DNA from: Domibacillus tundrae
GTDB taxonomy: Bacteria; Bacillota; Bacilli; Bacillales; Domibacillaceae
Direction of reading: 5' to 3'
Assembly (NCBI RefSeq): GCF_000970675.1
Contig: NZ_LAJA01000012.1
Span: forward strand, 19,554-83,553
DNA: 64,000 nt
Position numbers and translations under genes: made by a program. The notes beneath the pieces were generated by a model. The model searched no databases, was not told the origin of the DNA, and saw nothing but the letters and a program-made list of their open reading frames with translations. Positions 35,281 through 44,027 of the stretch are shown in pieces (the first letter of the stretch is position 1; every line of letters begins with the position of its first letter).

Positions 35281-35322
35281 TATGAACCCCAATCCATATT
35301 TGGACTGGGGTTCATATTTTTT
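35281..35322. terminator. Strong terminator hairpin
   Basis: Sixteen-base stem (35281-35296 with 35301-35316, one mismatch) and T run. It could end the response-regulator unit on the minus strand. Confidence 0.7.
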
Positions 35323-35333
35323 CATATGGCAAA

Positions 35334-35417
35334 TCAACTTACTTTAAAAACCAGGGTAGAATGATCCAGTTCTTCTGCGAGTTCAATAAAAGAATGAGCC
35401 ATTGCTACAGTTTCCTT
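35334..35417 (-). pseudogene. Tail fragment of a methyl-accepting chemotaxis protein
   Basis: The minus strand reads 27 codons, ETVAMAHSFIELAEELDHST then LVFKVS and a stop, preceded directly by a stop codon. Helix ending in LAEEL and a terminal FKV resembles the last turn of Bacillus chemoreceptors. Probably a relic. The rest of 35187-35625 has no supported gene. Confidence 0.35.
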
Positions 35418-35625
35418 TTAATAAGCTGATTTAATTATATATTGAAGCAGGACTTTCGTAACCGAAAATCATTGGCGGGATGGCGCAATTCTTTTTGCGG
35501 TACCACGCAGTTTTTGTCGATTTTTGAAGAATGATAAAAAGCGGTTAAAAATCCCGCACCACCAAGCTGGCGTACGGGAGAGCATGCTGTTAAAAGCAAT
35601 ATCTGTTTTGAAGGCCCCATGAATG

Positions 35626-36285
35626 TTAAAGCGGGGAAATGTCCTGGTCAGATAATAGTCCGGTTTCCTTAGCCTTCATTGCTGCCTCAATGCGCGATTT
35701 CACATTTAATTTTTGAAAAATATTCGTTAAGCTGTATTCTAATGAACGTTGGCTCATTAATAAACTATCCGCAATTTCTTTATTGCTCCTTCCTTTGGAT
35801 ATTTCTCTTAATATCTTATATTCTTTGTTACTTATCGCCTGCACATCAATTTCTTTTTTTACATCCGACACATGAAGAGTGGTTCTTCTCAGTTGTTTTA
35901 CTAAAGAAAGCGGCAAAATTACTTCACCCTTCAAAGCACACCGAACGGTTCTGACAAGCTGTTCTTTATTAACTGTTTTCTGCACGAAGCCGGATACACC
36001 AGATTCAATTAGCAGGTTAAAATGGTTTTTAAATTCAAAGCCGCTGTAAATTAAGATGACTGCATTTGGCTTCAGGGTTAATACTTGCTTTGTAAGGTCA
36101 ATTCCATTAATGTCCGGCATATGCAAATCGAATAACATAATGTCAAATTGCTGCGTACCTGCCATCTCGAGTGCTTGATTGCCCGAATACGCCAAAGACA
36201 CTTTTATATCCTCTTCCTGTTCCAGGAGCATTTTTGTACCTTCCATAACGGTTGGATGATCGTCAACCAGTAAAATCTCAATCAT
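35626..36285 (-). CDS. ComA-like NarL-family response regulator
   Basis: 219 residues. Receiver domain 1-120 with DDHPTVMEGTK (acidic pair), phospho-Asp in LFDLHMPD and Lys in FVQKTVNK. LuxR-type HTH about 145-210 with GRSNKEIADSLLMSQRSLEY and SLTNIFQKLNVKSR. The last segments are strikingly like B. subtilis ComA (VMEGTK; RSIEYSLTSIFNKLNV). Its ATG lies inside the end of the histidine kinase frame (8-nt overlap), so the two are coupled. No comQ or comX gene is adjacent. Targets unknown. Confidence 0.85.
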   Translation of the reverse strand: MIEILLVDDHPTVMEGTKMLLEQEEDIKVSLAYSGNQALEMAGTQQFDIMLFDLHMPDINGIDLTKQVLTLKPNAVILIYSGFEFKNHFNLLIESGVSGFVQKTVNKEQLVRTVRCALKGEVILPLSLVKQLRRTTLHVSDVKKEIDVQAISNKEYKILREISKGRSNKEIADSLLMSQRSLEYSLTNIFQKLNVKSRIEAAMKAKETGLLSDQDISPL

Positions 36286-36634
36286 GATCGAACCCTCCCT
36301 GGGTAAGAGTGGTGTGGCCCCCTCCTAAAAGTGATGGCAGTGAAATGGAAATGGTGAGCCCTTTATTAGGCAGGGAATGGAAGTCAATTTTCCCGTCCAT
36401 ACTGCGCACTCGCTCTTTCATTCCATATACCCCCATACTGCTAAAGGAGTCTTCTATCCCTTTTACATCCATTCCGATTCCATCATCTCGGTAGACCAAT
36501 TTAATTCGATCGGGATAGCTCGCAAGTGTGATGTGAACTTCTGCTGCACCGGAATGCTTCGTGGCGTTCGCTAAAAGCTCTTGGACGATACGATATAAGC
36601 CAATTAACAGATCGTCCGTCAGCGTATGATAAAA
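36278..36634 (-). pseudogene. ATPase domain of the kinase, downstream of an in-frame amber codon
   Basis: In the same frame as the gene above and directly after its TAG, the sequence continues FYHTLTDDLLIGLYRIVQEL, LANATKHSGAAEVHITL, then VYRDDGIGMDVKG and SMGVYGMKERV: a full HATPase_c domain (N box, G1 and G2) of the NarX/ComP class. No ribosome site or start immediately follows the TAG. Either the kinase is dead, the amber is suppressed, or a later start gives a fragment. An indel is not involved; only one codon is affected. Confidence 0.8.
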
Positions 36635-38710
36635 CTAGACCTTATCAAACTGAATAGAATAATTAGCCCGCAATTGAGTAAATTCAAATAACGCCTCTAA
36701 GGATGAAATGAGTCCTTCCTCTTTAAGCATAGGCGGCCGCAATTCATTGCACGTTATGCGTATTTGATAAATGACATCTAATAAGCCCTGCACAATTTGC
36801 TGCAGCTGTTCCCGCATCTGTGGGGGAATAAGTGGATCTGTCGATAGATGATCAAGCTTCCGATACCAGATAATCTGCTCTTGCAGCGCAGAATCATGCA
36901 AATCCTGAGATAAATGCTTTCTTTCATTTTCAGACAATTTAAATAATAGACGCAAAAGCCAAGCGGGAGCCATTTGATTAGAGGTGATCGTATCCAGCTC
37001 CTTCGTTAAATCTTCAATCAGCCGGAAATTGTCATATAAAACGTTAATATACCGGCTTACCGTCTTAAGCCACACTTTCTTTGATGAGAACGTTAAAGAT
37101 TCAGGTTTTCCCCCAATGTAAAGTAAATAGTTTTTCCCGCTAATTTCACCAATTTTTAATACGTAGCCGTTTAATGTTTCGATAAGTTCGTTTACTGGAA
37201 GATTACTTATCGGAAGTGTTCCAATATCTCCCTGCAGTTCTTGTTGTAGATCAGAATTGCCGCTTTTTGTTATAAATGTCTTATCCTCCTGTACTTCAAT
37301 GACACTGACATGTTTTATTTTAATCACGTTCTGCACTTCTTTTACAAAACGGCGATTAAGTTCAGATACCTTCATAATCCCAAAAAGATCATGCGAAAAG
37401 CGGTCCAGGCTTGTCTGTAAGCAGGAATAGCGTTCTTCACTTTCTCGAATTTTTTGTTCTGCGCGATTCCTTTCTTCTTCCATTTTTTTTTGTTTTGTTA
37501 CATCCCGAATTAGCGAGAAACCAGCGTTTTTGCCCATGTATGAAATAGGCGTAACGATAGCCTCTACATCTATAACCGTTTGATCTTTGCGGATCATTTT
37601 AAGTTCAATAAGAGACGTACCGGTTTGCTGCTCGTATACTCCTTTCAAGTGGGAATTCGCCATTTTTTGAAAATCGGGGTGAATAAAATCAAAGATAGAC
37701 CGTCCTATAATATCTTCTGCACTTGAAGCGCCAATAAATACAAGAGCAGCTGAATTAATATAAATACATTTATAATCATAATGAAAAATAATCGCTTCCG
37801 GTGAAAGTTCAACAAGAAGCCGGTTCAGCTCTTCACTTTCTTTCAATTCCTTTTCCATTCGTCCTTTTTCCGTCACGTCCCTTGCGACAGCTACAATACT
37901 TTCAACTTCCCCGTCATGATTAAGAACAGGCGTCGCCATGCATTCTACAAATACAGAATAGCCTTCCGCATGAACAAATCGAAATTGAAACAGCTGGTTG
38001 ATTTTTTTCTCCGTCAAGTTAGAAAATATTTCTTGAACATAACTAAGATCTTCTGGGTCAATAAATTGAAATAGTGAAACACCCTCTACACCTTCACTAT
38101 AAAATCCTGCTCCTTTTCTAAAAGCATAACGTATCGTTCCATCTGGTTCTAAGACGCCGTTTAAATCAGCTATGTTTTCAACAATGAATCGATTTTTGGC
38201 ATCGCTCTCGACAAGTGCTGTTTCCATCTCTTTTCTTGAGGTGATATCAATAACAACTCCATCTAAACGGATGATCTTTCCAGACAGATCCATTGTTGGC
38301 GTAATCCTATTTTGAATCCATCGGATATGGCCATCGGCATGAATAATTCGATATTCACTAATACGCGAAATACCATTTCTGTTATCTCCTGATGAGGCTT
38401 CGAAAATGGATACATCATCAGGATGAATGATTGTTTTCCAAGATTCCCGATCTATAAATTGTTCCGATGGATACCCTGTAATCTTCTTCATCCCTTTTGA
38501 CGTATAAGGTATTTTTTGAGACCGCCCATCATAACACCAAACCGCTACATCAATATTATTGAAAACAGTTTGCAATTGTTGTTTACTTTCCAACAACTCC
38601 TCGCTAAGCATTCCCAGCCTTTTTTGATTTTCCAAACTTCTCATTCTCCACATCATTGTTATCCCTATTAAAAATAATATACATATTGCAAAGTAGCCAA
38701 ATTCGCTCAT
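36635..38710 (-). CDS. PAS-rich ComP-like sensor histidine kinase, truncated before the ATPase domain
   Basis: 691 residues from ATG 38710 to a TAG. One membrane helix (about 4-22), then three PAS/PAC units (about 45-165, 170-290, 295-415; for example GYPSEQFIDRESWKTIIHPD), a GAF-like stretch (about 430-590), and a HisKA_3 phosphotransfer helix ERKHLSQDLHDSALQEQIIW with the His to be phosphorylated. The ATPase domain follows only after the stop. It pairs with the ComA-like regulator just downstream. Start is uncertain: the frame is open 45 codons further and the ribosome site is weak. Confidence 0.8.
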   Translation of the reverse strand: MSEFGYFAICILFLIGITMMWRMRSLENQKRLGMLSEELLESKQQLQTVFNNIDVAVWCYDGRSQKIPYTSKGMKKITGYPSEQFIDRESWKTIIHPDDVSIFEASSGDNRNGISRISEYRIIHADGHIRWIQNRITPTMDLSGKIIRLDGVVIDITSRKEMETALVESDAKNRFIVENIADLNGVLEPDGTIRYAFRKGAGFYSEGVEGVSLFQFIDPEDLSYVQEIFSNLTEKKINQLFQFRFVHAEGYSVFVECMATPVLNHDGEVESIVAVARDVTEKGRMEKELKESEELNRLLVELSPEAIIFHYDYKCIYINSAALVFIGASSAEDIIGRSIFDFIHPDFQKMANSHLKGVYEQQTGTSLIELKMIRKDQTVIDVEAIVTPISYMGKNAGFSLIRDVTKQKKMEEERNRAEQKIRESEERYSCLQTSLDRFSHDLFGIMKVSELNRRFVKEVQNVIKIKHVSVIEVQEDKTFITKSGNSDLQQELQGDIGTLPISNLPVNELIETLNGYVLKIGEISGKNYLLYIGGKPESLTFSSKKVWLKTVSRYINVLYDNFRLIEDLTKELDTITSNQMAPAWLLRLLFKLSENERKHLSQDLHDSALQEQIIWYRKLDHLSTDPLIPPQMREQLQQIVQGLLDVIYQIRITCNELRPPMLKEEGLISSLEALFEFTQLRANYSIQFDKV

Positions 38711-38907
38711 AGCACAATAATTCCGTCCAATCTTTATTAGATTTAAATATATCGGTTTAATGTTATAACATAGCGAAAAAGTAAAGCTATGTTTTTTCTT
38801 ATTTATAGAGTTGGTAAATATTTCTGAAAGTGTCTTTCTTGGCAATTGTCCGTAGTAGAGTATTTAGCGGATGACCGATGAGTTCGTGCAGATTAAAATG
38901 CGTTTAT

Positions 38908-38948
38908 AAACAAAAAAGCTGCGCCAGGATGGTCTTGCGCAGCTTTTC
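38908..38948 (-). terminator. Terminator of the ABC importer operon
   Basis: AAAAAAGCTGCGC/GCGCAGCTTTT stem with U run on the minus strand, after the permease-binding-protein gene. Confidence 0.8.
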
Positions 38949-38993
38949 ATTCTGTACTGTATCCTTGCATTTTTTTCAATCAGTATTTACTGT

Positions 38994-40511
38994 TTACTCC
39001 TGCAGGAGACCTTCTTTTTCTAAAAATTCACGTGCTGTTGCTTCAACACTTTTACTTTCCGCATTGACTTGATAGTTCATCGCACGCATTTCATCGTCGG
39101 TAATTTTGCCGGCGAGCTTATTCAACGATTCAACCAGCTCCGGGTATTCTTCTGCCGTTTCCTCCATTAAAAGAGGCGCGCCTTGGTATGGCGGGAATAA
39201 GTTTTGATCATCTTCTAAAACGGTTAAGTCATACACTTGCAGCTCACTGTCTGTTGAATATGCATCAATGAGGTTGATGTCTCCGCTTTGAAGCGCCTGA
39301 TAGCGCAGCTTCGGCTCCATTGTGACGACAGATGGGAAATCAATGCCGTACGATTCTTGAATGCCGAGATAACCATCTTCCCTGTCTGAAAATTCAAGTG
39401 TAAAGCCAGCCTTAATCTGGCTTTCAATTTGCTTTACATCTGTAATCGTCTGAATGTCATTTTGCTCTGCTAAAGCGGTTGGAATCGCAAGCGCATATGT
39501 GTTATTGTATTGCATCGGCTCAAGCATGGTCATGTCAAATTGCTCGCTCATGCCGTCTCTCGCCTGCTCATACACAGCTCGGGAATCAGTGCTTTCGGCC
39601 GTTTCTTTTAAAAATTCCGAAATGGCAGTTCCCGTAAACTCCGGATATAGATCAATGCTGCCAGAATCAAGCGCGTTAAAGACAAATGACGTTTTGCCAA
39701 GTCCCGGCTTTAACTCAACCGAAAGATCCGTGTCCTGCTCAATCAACAATTTATACATGTTGATTAAAATTTCCGGCTCCGTGCCAAGTTTTGCTCCAAT
39801 GACAATTTCTTTATCCTGCCTTCCGAAAAACGGTCCTACGATGACAAGCAGTGAGGCAGCAAGCAAAATGCCAAGCATCGCCCCCGCTTTTTTAAAGGAA
39901 AGGGTCTCAAATCGGCGTAATAGAATATCAAACGAAATCGCCAGCAGCGCAGCCGGAATCGCTCCAAGAACGATAAGCGCTGTATTGTTGCGGTCAATAC
40001 CAAGTAAAATAATATCACCGAGACCGCCGGCGCCGATTAAGGCGGCAAGTGTCGCCGTGCCGACAATCAGCACCATGGCTGTTCGAATTCCCGCCATAAT
40101 CACCGGCATTGCCAGTGGCAGCTCCACCTTCATAAGCCGGCGTTTTTGGTTCATCCCCATTCCCCGTGCCGCTTCAATTAAAGAAGGATCAACTTCTTTA
40201 ATACCCGTGTATGTATTACGCAAAATCGGCAGCAATGCATAGACAACAAGCGCGATAATAGCGGGAACCTTTCCAATGCCGAAAAGAGGAATAAGCAAAC
40301 CAAGCAGCGCCAAAGACGGGATCGTCTGCATAACGGCTGTAATCCCGATAATGCTTTCCGCCGCTTTTTGCTTTCTCGTTAAATAAATGCCAAGTGGAAT
40401 CGCGATTAAAACCGCGAAAAAAAGAGCAATAAATGAAATTTGAATATGTTCAAGAAGTGCTGCGAGTAATTCTTCTTTCCGCTCGAAAAAAACGGTTGTC
40501 AGCCCATTCAT
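38994..40511 (-). CDS. ABC importer permease fused to substrate-binding protein (OpuC/EgtU type)
   Basis: 505 residues. Residues about 18-205 are a six-helix ABC permease with the EAA-type loop EAARGMGMNQKRRLMKVELP; a seventh helix (about 215-235) leads into a binding domain (about 237-505) starting IVIGAKLGTEPEILINMYKL and with YPEFTGTA. The binding domain is the OpuAC/ProX-2 type for quaternary amines. Such fusions include choline/betaine importers and the ergothioneine importer EgtU. Overlaps the ATPase gene by 4 bp. Ligand not settled by sequence alone. Confidence 0.88.
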   Translation of the reverse strand: MNGLTTVFFERKEELLAALLEHIQISFIALFFAVLIAIPLGIYLTRKQKAAESIIGITAVMQTIPSLALLGLLIPLFGIGKVPAIIALVVYALLPILRNTYTGIKEVDPSLIEAARGMGMNQKRRLMKVELPLAMPVIMAGIRTAMVLIVGTATLAALIGAGGLGDIILLGIDRNNTALIVLGAIPAALLAISFDILLRRFETLSFKKAGAMLGILLAASLLVIVGPFFGRQDKEIVIGAKLGTEPEILINMYKLLIEQDTDLSVELKPGLGKTSFVFNALDSGSIDLYPEFTGTAISEFLKETAESTDSRAVYEQARDGMSEQFDMTMLEPMQYNNTYALAIPTALAEQNDIQTITDVKQIESQIKAGFTLEFSDREDGYLGIQESYGIDFPSVVTMEPKLRYQALQSGDINLIDAYSTDSELQVYDLTVLEDDQNLFPPYQGAPLLMEETAEEYPELVESLNKLAGKITDDEMRAMNYQVNAESKSVEATAREFLEKEGLLQE

Positions 40512-41443
40512 GCCCGCACCTCCCCGGCAAGAAACTGAATAATAGTTTCCCTCGTCACGGAGCCGATTGGCTGTCCATTTTCTTCGATGATTAGGACGTC
40601 CGTTTCCGCTAACAGCTGGAGCGCTTCACTAATCGGTGCGCCTGCAGAAATCGTCCGTCCTTCTTTTAGTCCAATTGGAAATTGCACCACTACTTCTTTT
40701 ACTTTTCTGCCTTCTATCCGGTCATGCGAACCAATAAAGCTTTTCACAAAATCATTCACCGGATGTTCGATAATTTCTTCGGGCGTACCGACCTGGACAA
40801 CCTTGCCATCTTTCATTACACAAAGACGGTCACCGAGCTTGATGGCTTCTTTCATGTCATGTGTCACGAACACAATTGTTTTTTGAATTTTACGCTGCAG
40901 CTCTAAAAGGTCATCCTGCAGCTTTTCCCGGCTGATCGGGTCAAGCGCACTAAAGGGTTCATCCATTAAAATCACTTCCGGATCGGCTGCAAGCGCCCGG
41001 ATAACGCCTATTCGCTGCTGCTGGCCTCCCGAGAGCTCAGACGGTTTCCGGTTTCGATAAACGGATGGTTCAAGGCCGACCATCTCAAGCAGCTCATCGA
41101 CGCGGCGGCTGATTTTCGAGCGGTTCCACTTGCGCATCTCTGGAACGACCGCGATGTTTTCCGCAATCGTCATATGTGGAAACAGGGCGATTTGCTGCAG
41201 GACATAGCCGATGTTCCAGCGAAGTTCGTGAATATCAAATTCGCTGATTTTTTTTCCGTCAATCCGCAGCGTGCCGTCAGAAATTGGAATGAGCCGGTTG
41301 ATCATTTTCAGCGTCGTCGTTTTCCCACAGCCGCTTGGTCCAATTAAAATGAAAAATTCTCCTTTTTTAATGATTAAGTCAAGTTGCTGGACCGCTTGGG
41401 TGCCATCCGGGTATTTCTTTTCCACCTGGTCAAACTGAATCAT
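40508..41443 (-). CDS. ABC importer ATPase with CBS region (OpuCA/EgtV type)
   Basis: 311 residues from the ATG reading MIQFDQVEKKYPDG. Walker A GPSGCGKTT, signature LSGGQQQR, Walker B VILMDEPFSALDP. After about residue 240 a regulatory CBS-like region (EALQLLAETDVLIIEENGQP) replaces what in ProV/OpuCA is a CBS pair; here only about one CBS unit is evident. Drives uptake through the fused permease, with which it is translationally coupled. Confidence 0.9.
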   Translation of the reverse strand: MIQFDQVEKKYPDGTQAVQQLDLIIKKGEFFILIGPSGCGKTTTLKMINRLIPISDGTLRIDGKKISEFDIHELRWNIGYVLQQIALFPHMTIAENIAVVPEMRKWNRSKISRRVDELLEMVGLEPSVYRNRKPSELSGGQQQRIGVIRALAADPEVILMDEPFSALDPISREKLQDDLLELQRKIQKTIVFVTHDMKEAIKLGDRLCVMKDGKVVQVGTPEEIIEHPVNDFVKSFIGSHDRIEGRKVKEVVVQFPIGLKEGRTISAGAPISEALQLLAETDVLIIEENGQPIGSVTRETIIQFLAGEVRA

Positions 41444-41609
41444 ATTATCACACTCCATTCCTATCCCTTTTTACCCTTTTGAAATCACTCCTATGCTTAT
41501 CTGGTACATTTTCGCGTCAAAAAGAACCACCTTATTTAAGTGGCTGCCATCAAGTCAATAATAGAACAATTCTAAACGAAGTGGAACTATAAGTCGGAAT
41601 AAGCCTAAT

Positions 41610-41667
41610 AAAAAAAATCAGCTTATAGACTCAGCCCATATTGTCGGCGGTCTATAAGCTTTTTAAA
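41610..41667 (-). terminator. Terminator of the TerC-family gene
   Basis: AGCTTATAGAC/GTCTATAAGCT stem with T runs, downstream of the TerC-like gene. The rest of 41444-41739 is gene-free. Confidence 0.75.
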
Positions 41668-41739
41668 AATTTTAGTATTCGTCTTTTTCTTTTTTCATAC
41701 TAATCACGTATGAACTTTTAAGTAATAGTTATTTTTCTT

Positions 41740-42555
41740 TTATTTTTTTAACACGTTGGTTTCTTTTAATACTTCTTCGTTTTCTTCCTTTTCTTTCAAA
41801 TCATTAGGCGGTTTATCTTTCGAAAGGAACCAGCCCCCTACGCCGATCAGGAGAAGGACCGACCAAAAAAACATTTTCCATGTTGTTCCTTTTCCGAAGT
41901 CTTCTGATATAATGGCCAGCTCTGGATGAGATAAGGCATAAACGCCGAGTTTCACCCCTACCCACGCAACAACAAGAAACGCCGCTGTTTCGAGACCGGG
42001 CTTCCGGTCCAGCAAAATCACAAAATATCCGGCCGCAAATCTCATAATAACGAGTCCAATGATTCCACCGGCAAGTACGATCGCAAAATGACCGCCATCC
42101 AGCCCGCCGATTGTCGGCAGGTTTGTCCCCGGAAGCGTAATGGCTAATGCCACAGCGGCCAGAATCGCATCAACGGCAAATGCAATGTCCGCCAGCTCCA
42201 CCTTGATAACAGTCATCCAAAAACCAGAACCCTTTTTGTCCTTTTCTTCTTTCTTTAAATGGCTTTTTAGCACAAACTTCTTTACTAAATGATAAAGAGC
42301 AATACCAAACAAATACAGGGCGCCAATTGCCTGCACCTGCCAAATGTGAACTAAATACGAAATAATAAACAAGGAGGCAAACCTAAAAATAAATGCTCCA
42401 GCAAGACCATAGAATAAAGCTTTCTTTCTTTGCGCGGGCGGTAAATGTTTCACCATTGTGGCAATAACAAGAGCGTTATCCGCAGCTAATATTCCTTCCA
42501 GTCCGATTAAAATGATCAGAACCCAGCCGTACTCCAATAATAAGCCAACATCCAT
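41740..42555 (-). CDS. TerC family membrane protein (MeeF/MeeY-like)
   Basis: 271 residues from ATG 42555 (AAAGGAG eight bases upstream). Seven or more membrane helices with the TerC metal-site motifs GILAADNALVIATMV and ELADIAFAVDAILAA. C terminus is charged and cytoplasmic. Bacillus TerC proteins YceF (MeeF) and YkoY (MeeY) deliver Mn to exported enzymes at the Sec machinery. No yybP-ykoY Mn riboswitch was seen in the leader. Confidence 0.87.
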   Translation of the reverse strand: MDVGLLLEYGWVLIILIGLEGILAADNALVIATMVKHLPPAQRKKALFYGLAGAFIFRFASLFIISYLVHIWQVQAIGALYLFGIALYHLVKKFVLKSHLKKEEKDKKGSGFWMTVIKVELADIAFAVDAILAAVALAITLPGTNLPTIGGLDGGHFAIVLAGGIIGLVIMRFAAGYFVILLDRKPGLETAAFLVVAWVGVKLGVYALSHPELAIISEDFGKGTTWKMFFWSVLLLIGVGGWFLSKDKPPNDLKEKEENEEVLKETNVLKK

Positions 42556-42685
42556 CAAATCTTCTCCTTTCACCCGGTTTAACACCACTTTTATTAAACG
42601 TTAAAAGGGTTTCTTTAGCTGTTCAACCTTAATTCCAAGAAAATAAACAGACGTAACAGAAAATTTATCATCATAAAAATTACCG

Positions 42686-42722
42686 ATTTATTTATGAACC
42701 AATAATAAATCGGTATTTTTTC
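42686..42722. terminator. Terminator beyond the alcohol dehydrogenase pseudogene
   Basis: TACCGATTTAT/ATAAATCGGTA stem with a T run on the plus strand and A/T-rich flank on the other. Confidence 0.7.
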
Positions 42723-42758
42723 TTTTGCAGGAATCTTTTCTAGTTCATCATTTAAATC

Positions 42759-43855
42759 TTATGAACTAAATTTCATAATTGCCTTAAGAGTTGTCCCCTT
42801 TTTAGAATCTGCGATAGCTTCATTAATAGTATCTAACGTGTAGTATTTGATTAATTTATCAAAAGGAAATACCCCTTGTTTATACAGCTCAATCAGCATC
42901 GGAATATACAATTGCGGAACGCTTTCCCCATCAAGAATCCATTTAGGTTTCTTTCAAACAGGATTGTATTCATATCCAATGTAACTTCAGTTCCTAATGC
43001 TGGAGCCCCAACTTGTACGACATGTCCCAGCACAGCAAGAGAGTCAACCGCGAAACGTGTATTCTCAGGACGGCCGCTAGCTTCAACGGCATTATTGACA
43101 CCTTTGCCAGTAATGCTCATGATTGTTTCCACAACATTTTGTTCCTTTGCGTTGATGGTATGAGTTGCACCTAATTCTTTTGCTAATTCAAGGCGGTTAT
43201 CTTGAATATCAATCGCAATAATTATGCCGCAATGAGATACTTTAGCGGCCATAACTGCACCTAAGCCAACTGCACCAATTCCAAAAACAGCAATACTGGA
43301 ACCAGGATCAGGCTTTAAATTATTTAGTACAGCACCGCTTCCTGTCTGAATACCGCAGCCGAGTGGTCCGAGCATTTCAAGAGGAACATCTTTTTGCACC
43401 TTTACAACATTTCGTTGATTTGCTACGCAATAATAGGAGAAGCTTGACTGGCCAAAAAAGTTAGAAAGTTCTTGACCATCCTTGTGTAAACGAGACGTGC
43501 CATCTGCCATTTTGCCAGTAAAATTTAAATCATAAAATACTTCGCATGCATACGGTTTTCCTTTTAAACAGTTCGGATAGCCGCCACAAGAACTATACGA
43601 TAAAACTACGTGATCACCAGGCTGAATCGTTGTTACACCCATGCCTACTTTTTCCACTACCCCAGAACCTTCATGTCCCAGCACTGCAGGAAGTGGCACT
43701 AGGTAAGCTTAATTTTGTGCAAGAACATCTGTATGACAAATTCCCGACGCAACAAGGCGGACTAAAACCTCACCTGGTTTAGGGTCATCGATTGAAATTT
43801 CTGTAATTTGAAATGGTTCACCTTTTCCAAATGTAACGGCTGCTTTTGATTGCAT
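42759..43855 (-). pseudogene. Zinc-dependent alcohol dehydrogenase, inactivated twice
   Basis: From ATG 43855 the frame reads MQSKAAVTFGKGEPFQITEI and ASGICHTDVLAQN, then TAA (Gln to stop is the simplest change) and continues AYLVPLPAVLGHEGSGVVEK in the same frame through the NAD-binding GIGAVGLGAV. Near 42945 a small indel shifts the frame after FERNLNG, and the C terminus (DGESVPQLYIPMLIELYKQG, then TTLKAIMKFSS) ends at 42759. Total length fits the 365-residue aryl/benzyl alcohol dehydrogenase class. Two independent lesions make it a pseudogene. Confidence 0.85.
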
Positions 43856-44027
43856 ATCGATACTTCCCAGTTAATGAAAAACGTTTCATAATTAAGATAA
43901 CCGTCCTAGTTTTTTTCATACAATCTTTTGTAAACCTTACTTGTCATTCCGCTGTATGGATTTTAAAAGAAGGAGTATCTTCTATAAAGTCGAATAAGTT
44001 AATAATTCAGTTTAGGAGGGTATGCAC

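Noticed and set aside
35435..35620. 61-residue minus-strand ORF after the response regulator
   Set aside because: Composition is not protein-like beyond a short piece and there is no start signal.
39454..40242. 262-residue plus-strand ORF across the permease gene
   Set aside because: Shadow of the real minus-strand gene, Ser/Ile-rich with no ribosome site.
42556..42680. Mn-sensing yybP-ykoY riboswitch in front of the TerC-family gene
   Set aside because: The conserved loop sequences of that riboswitch are not found in the leader.
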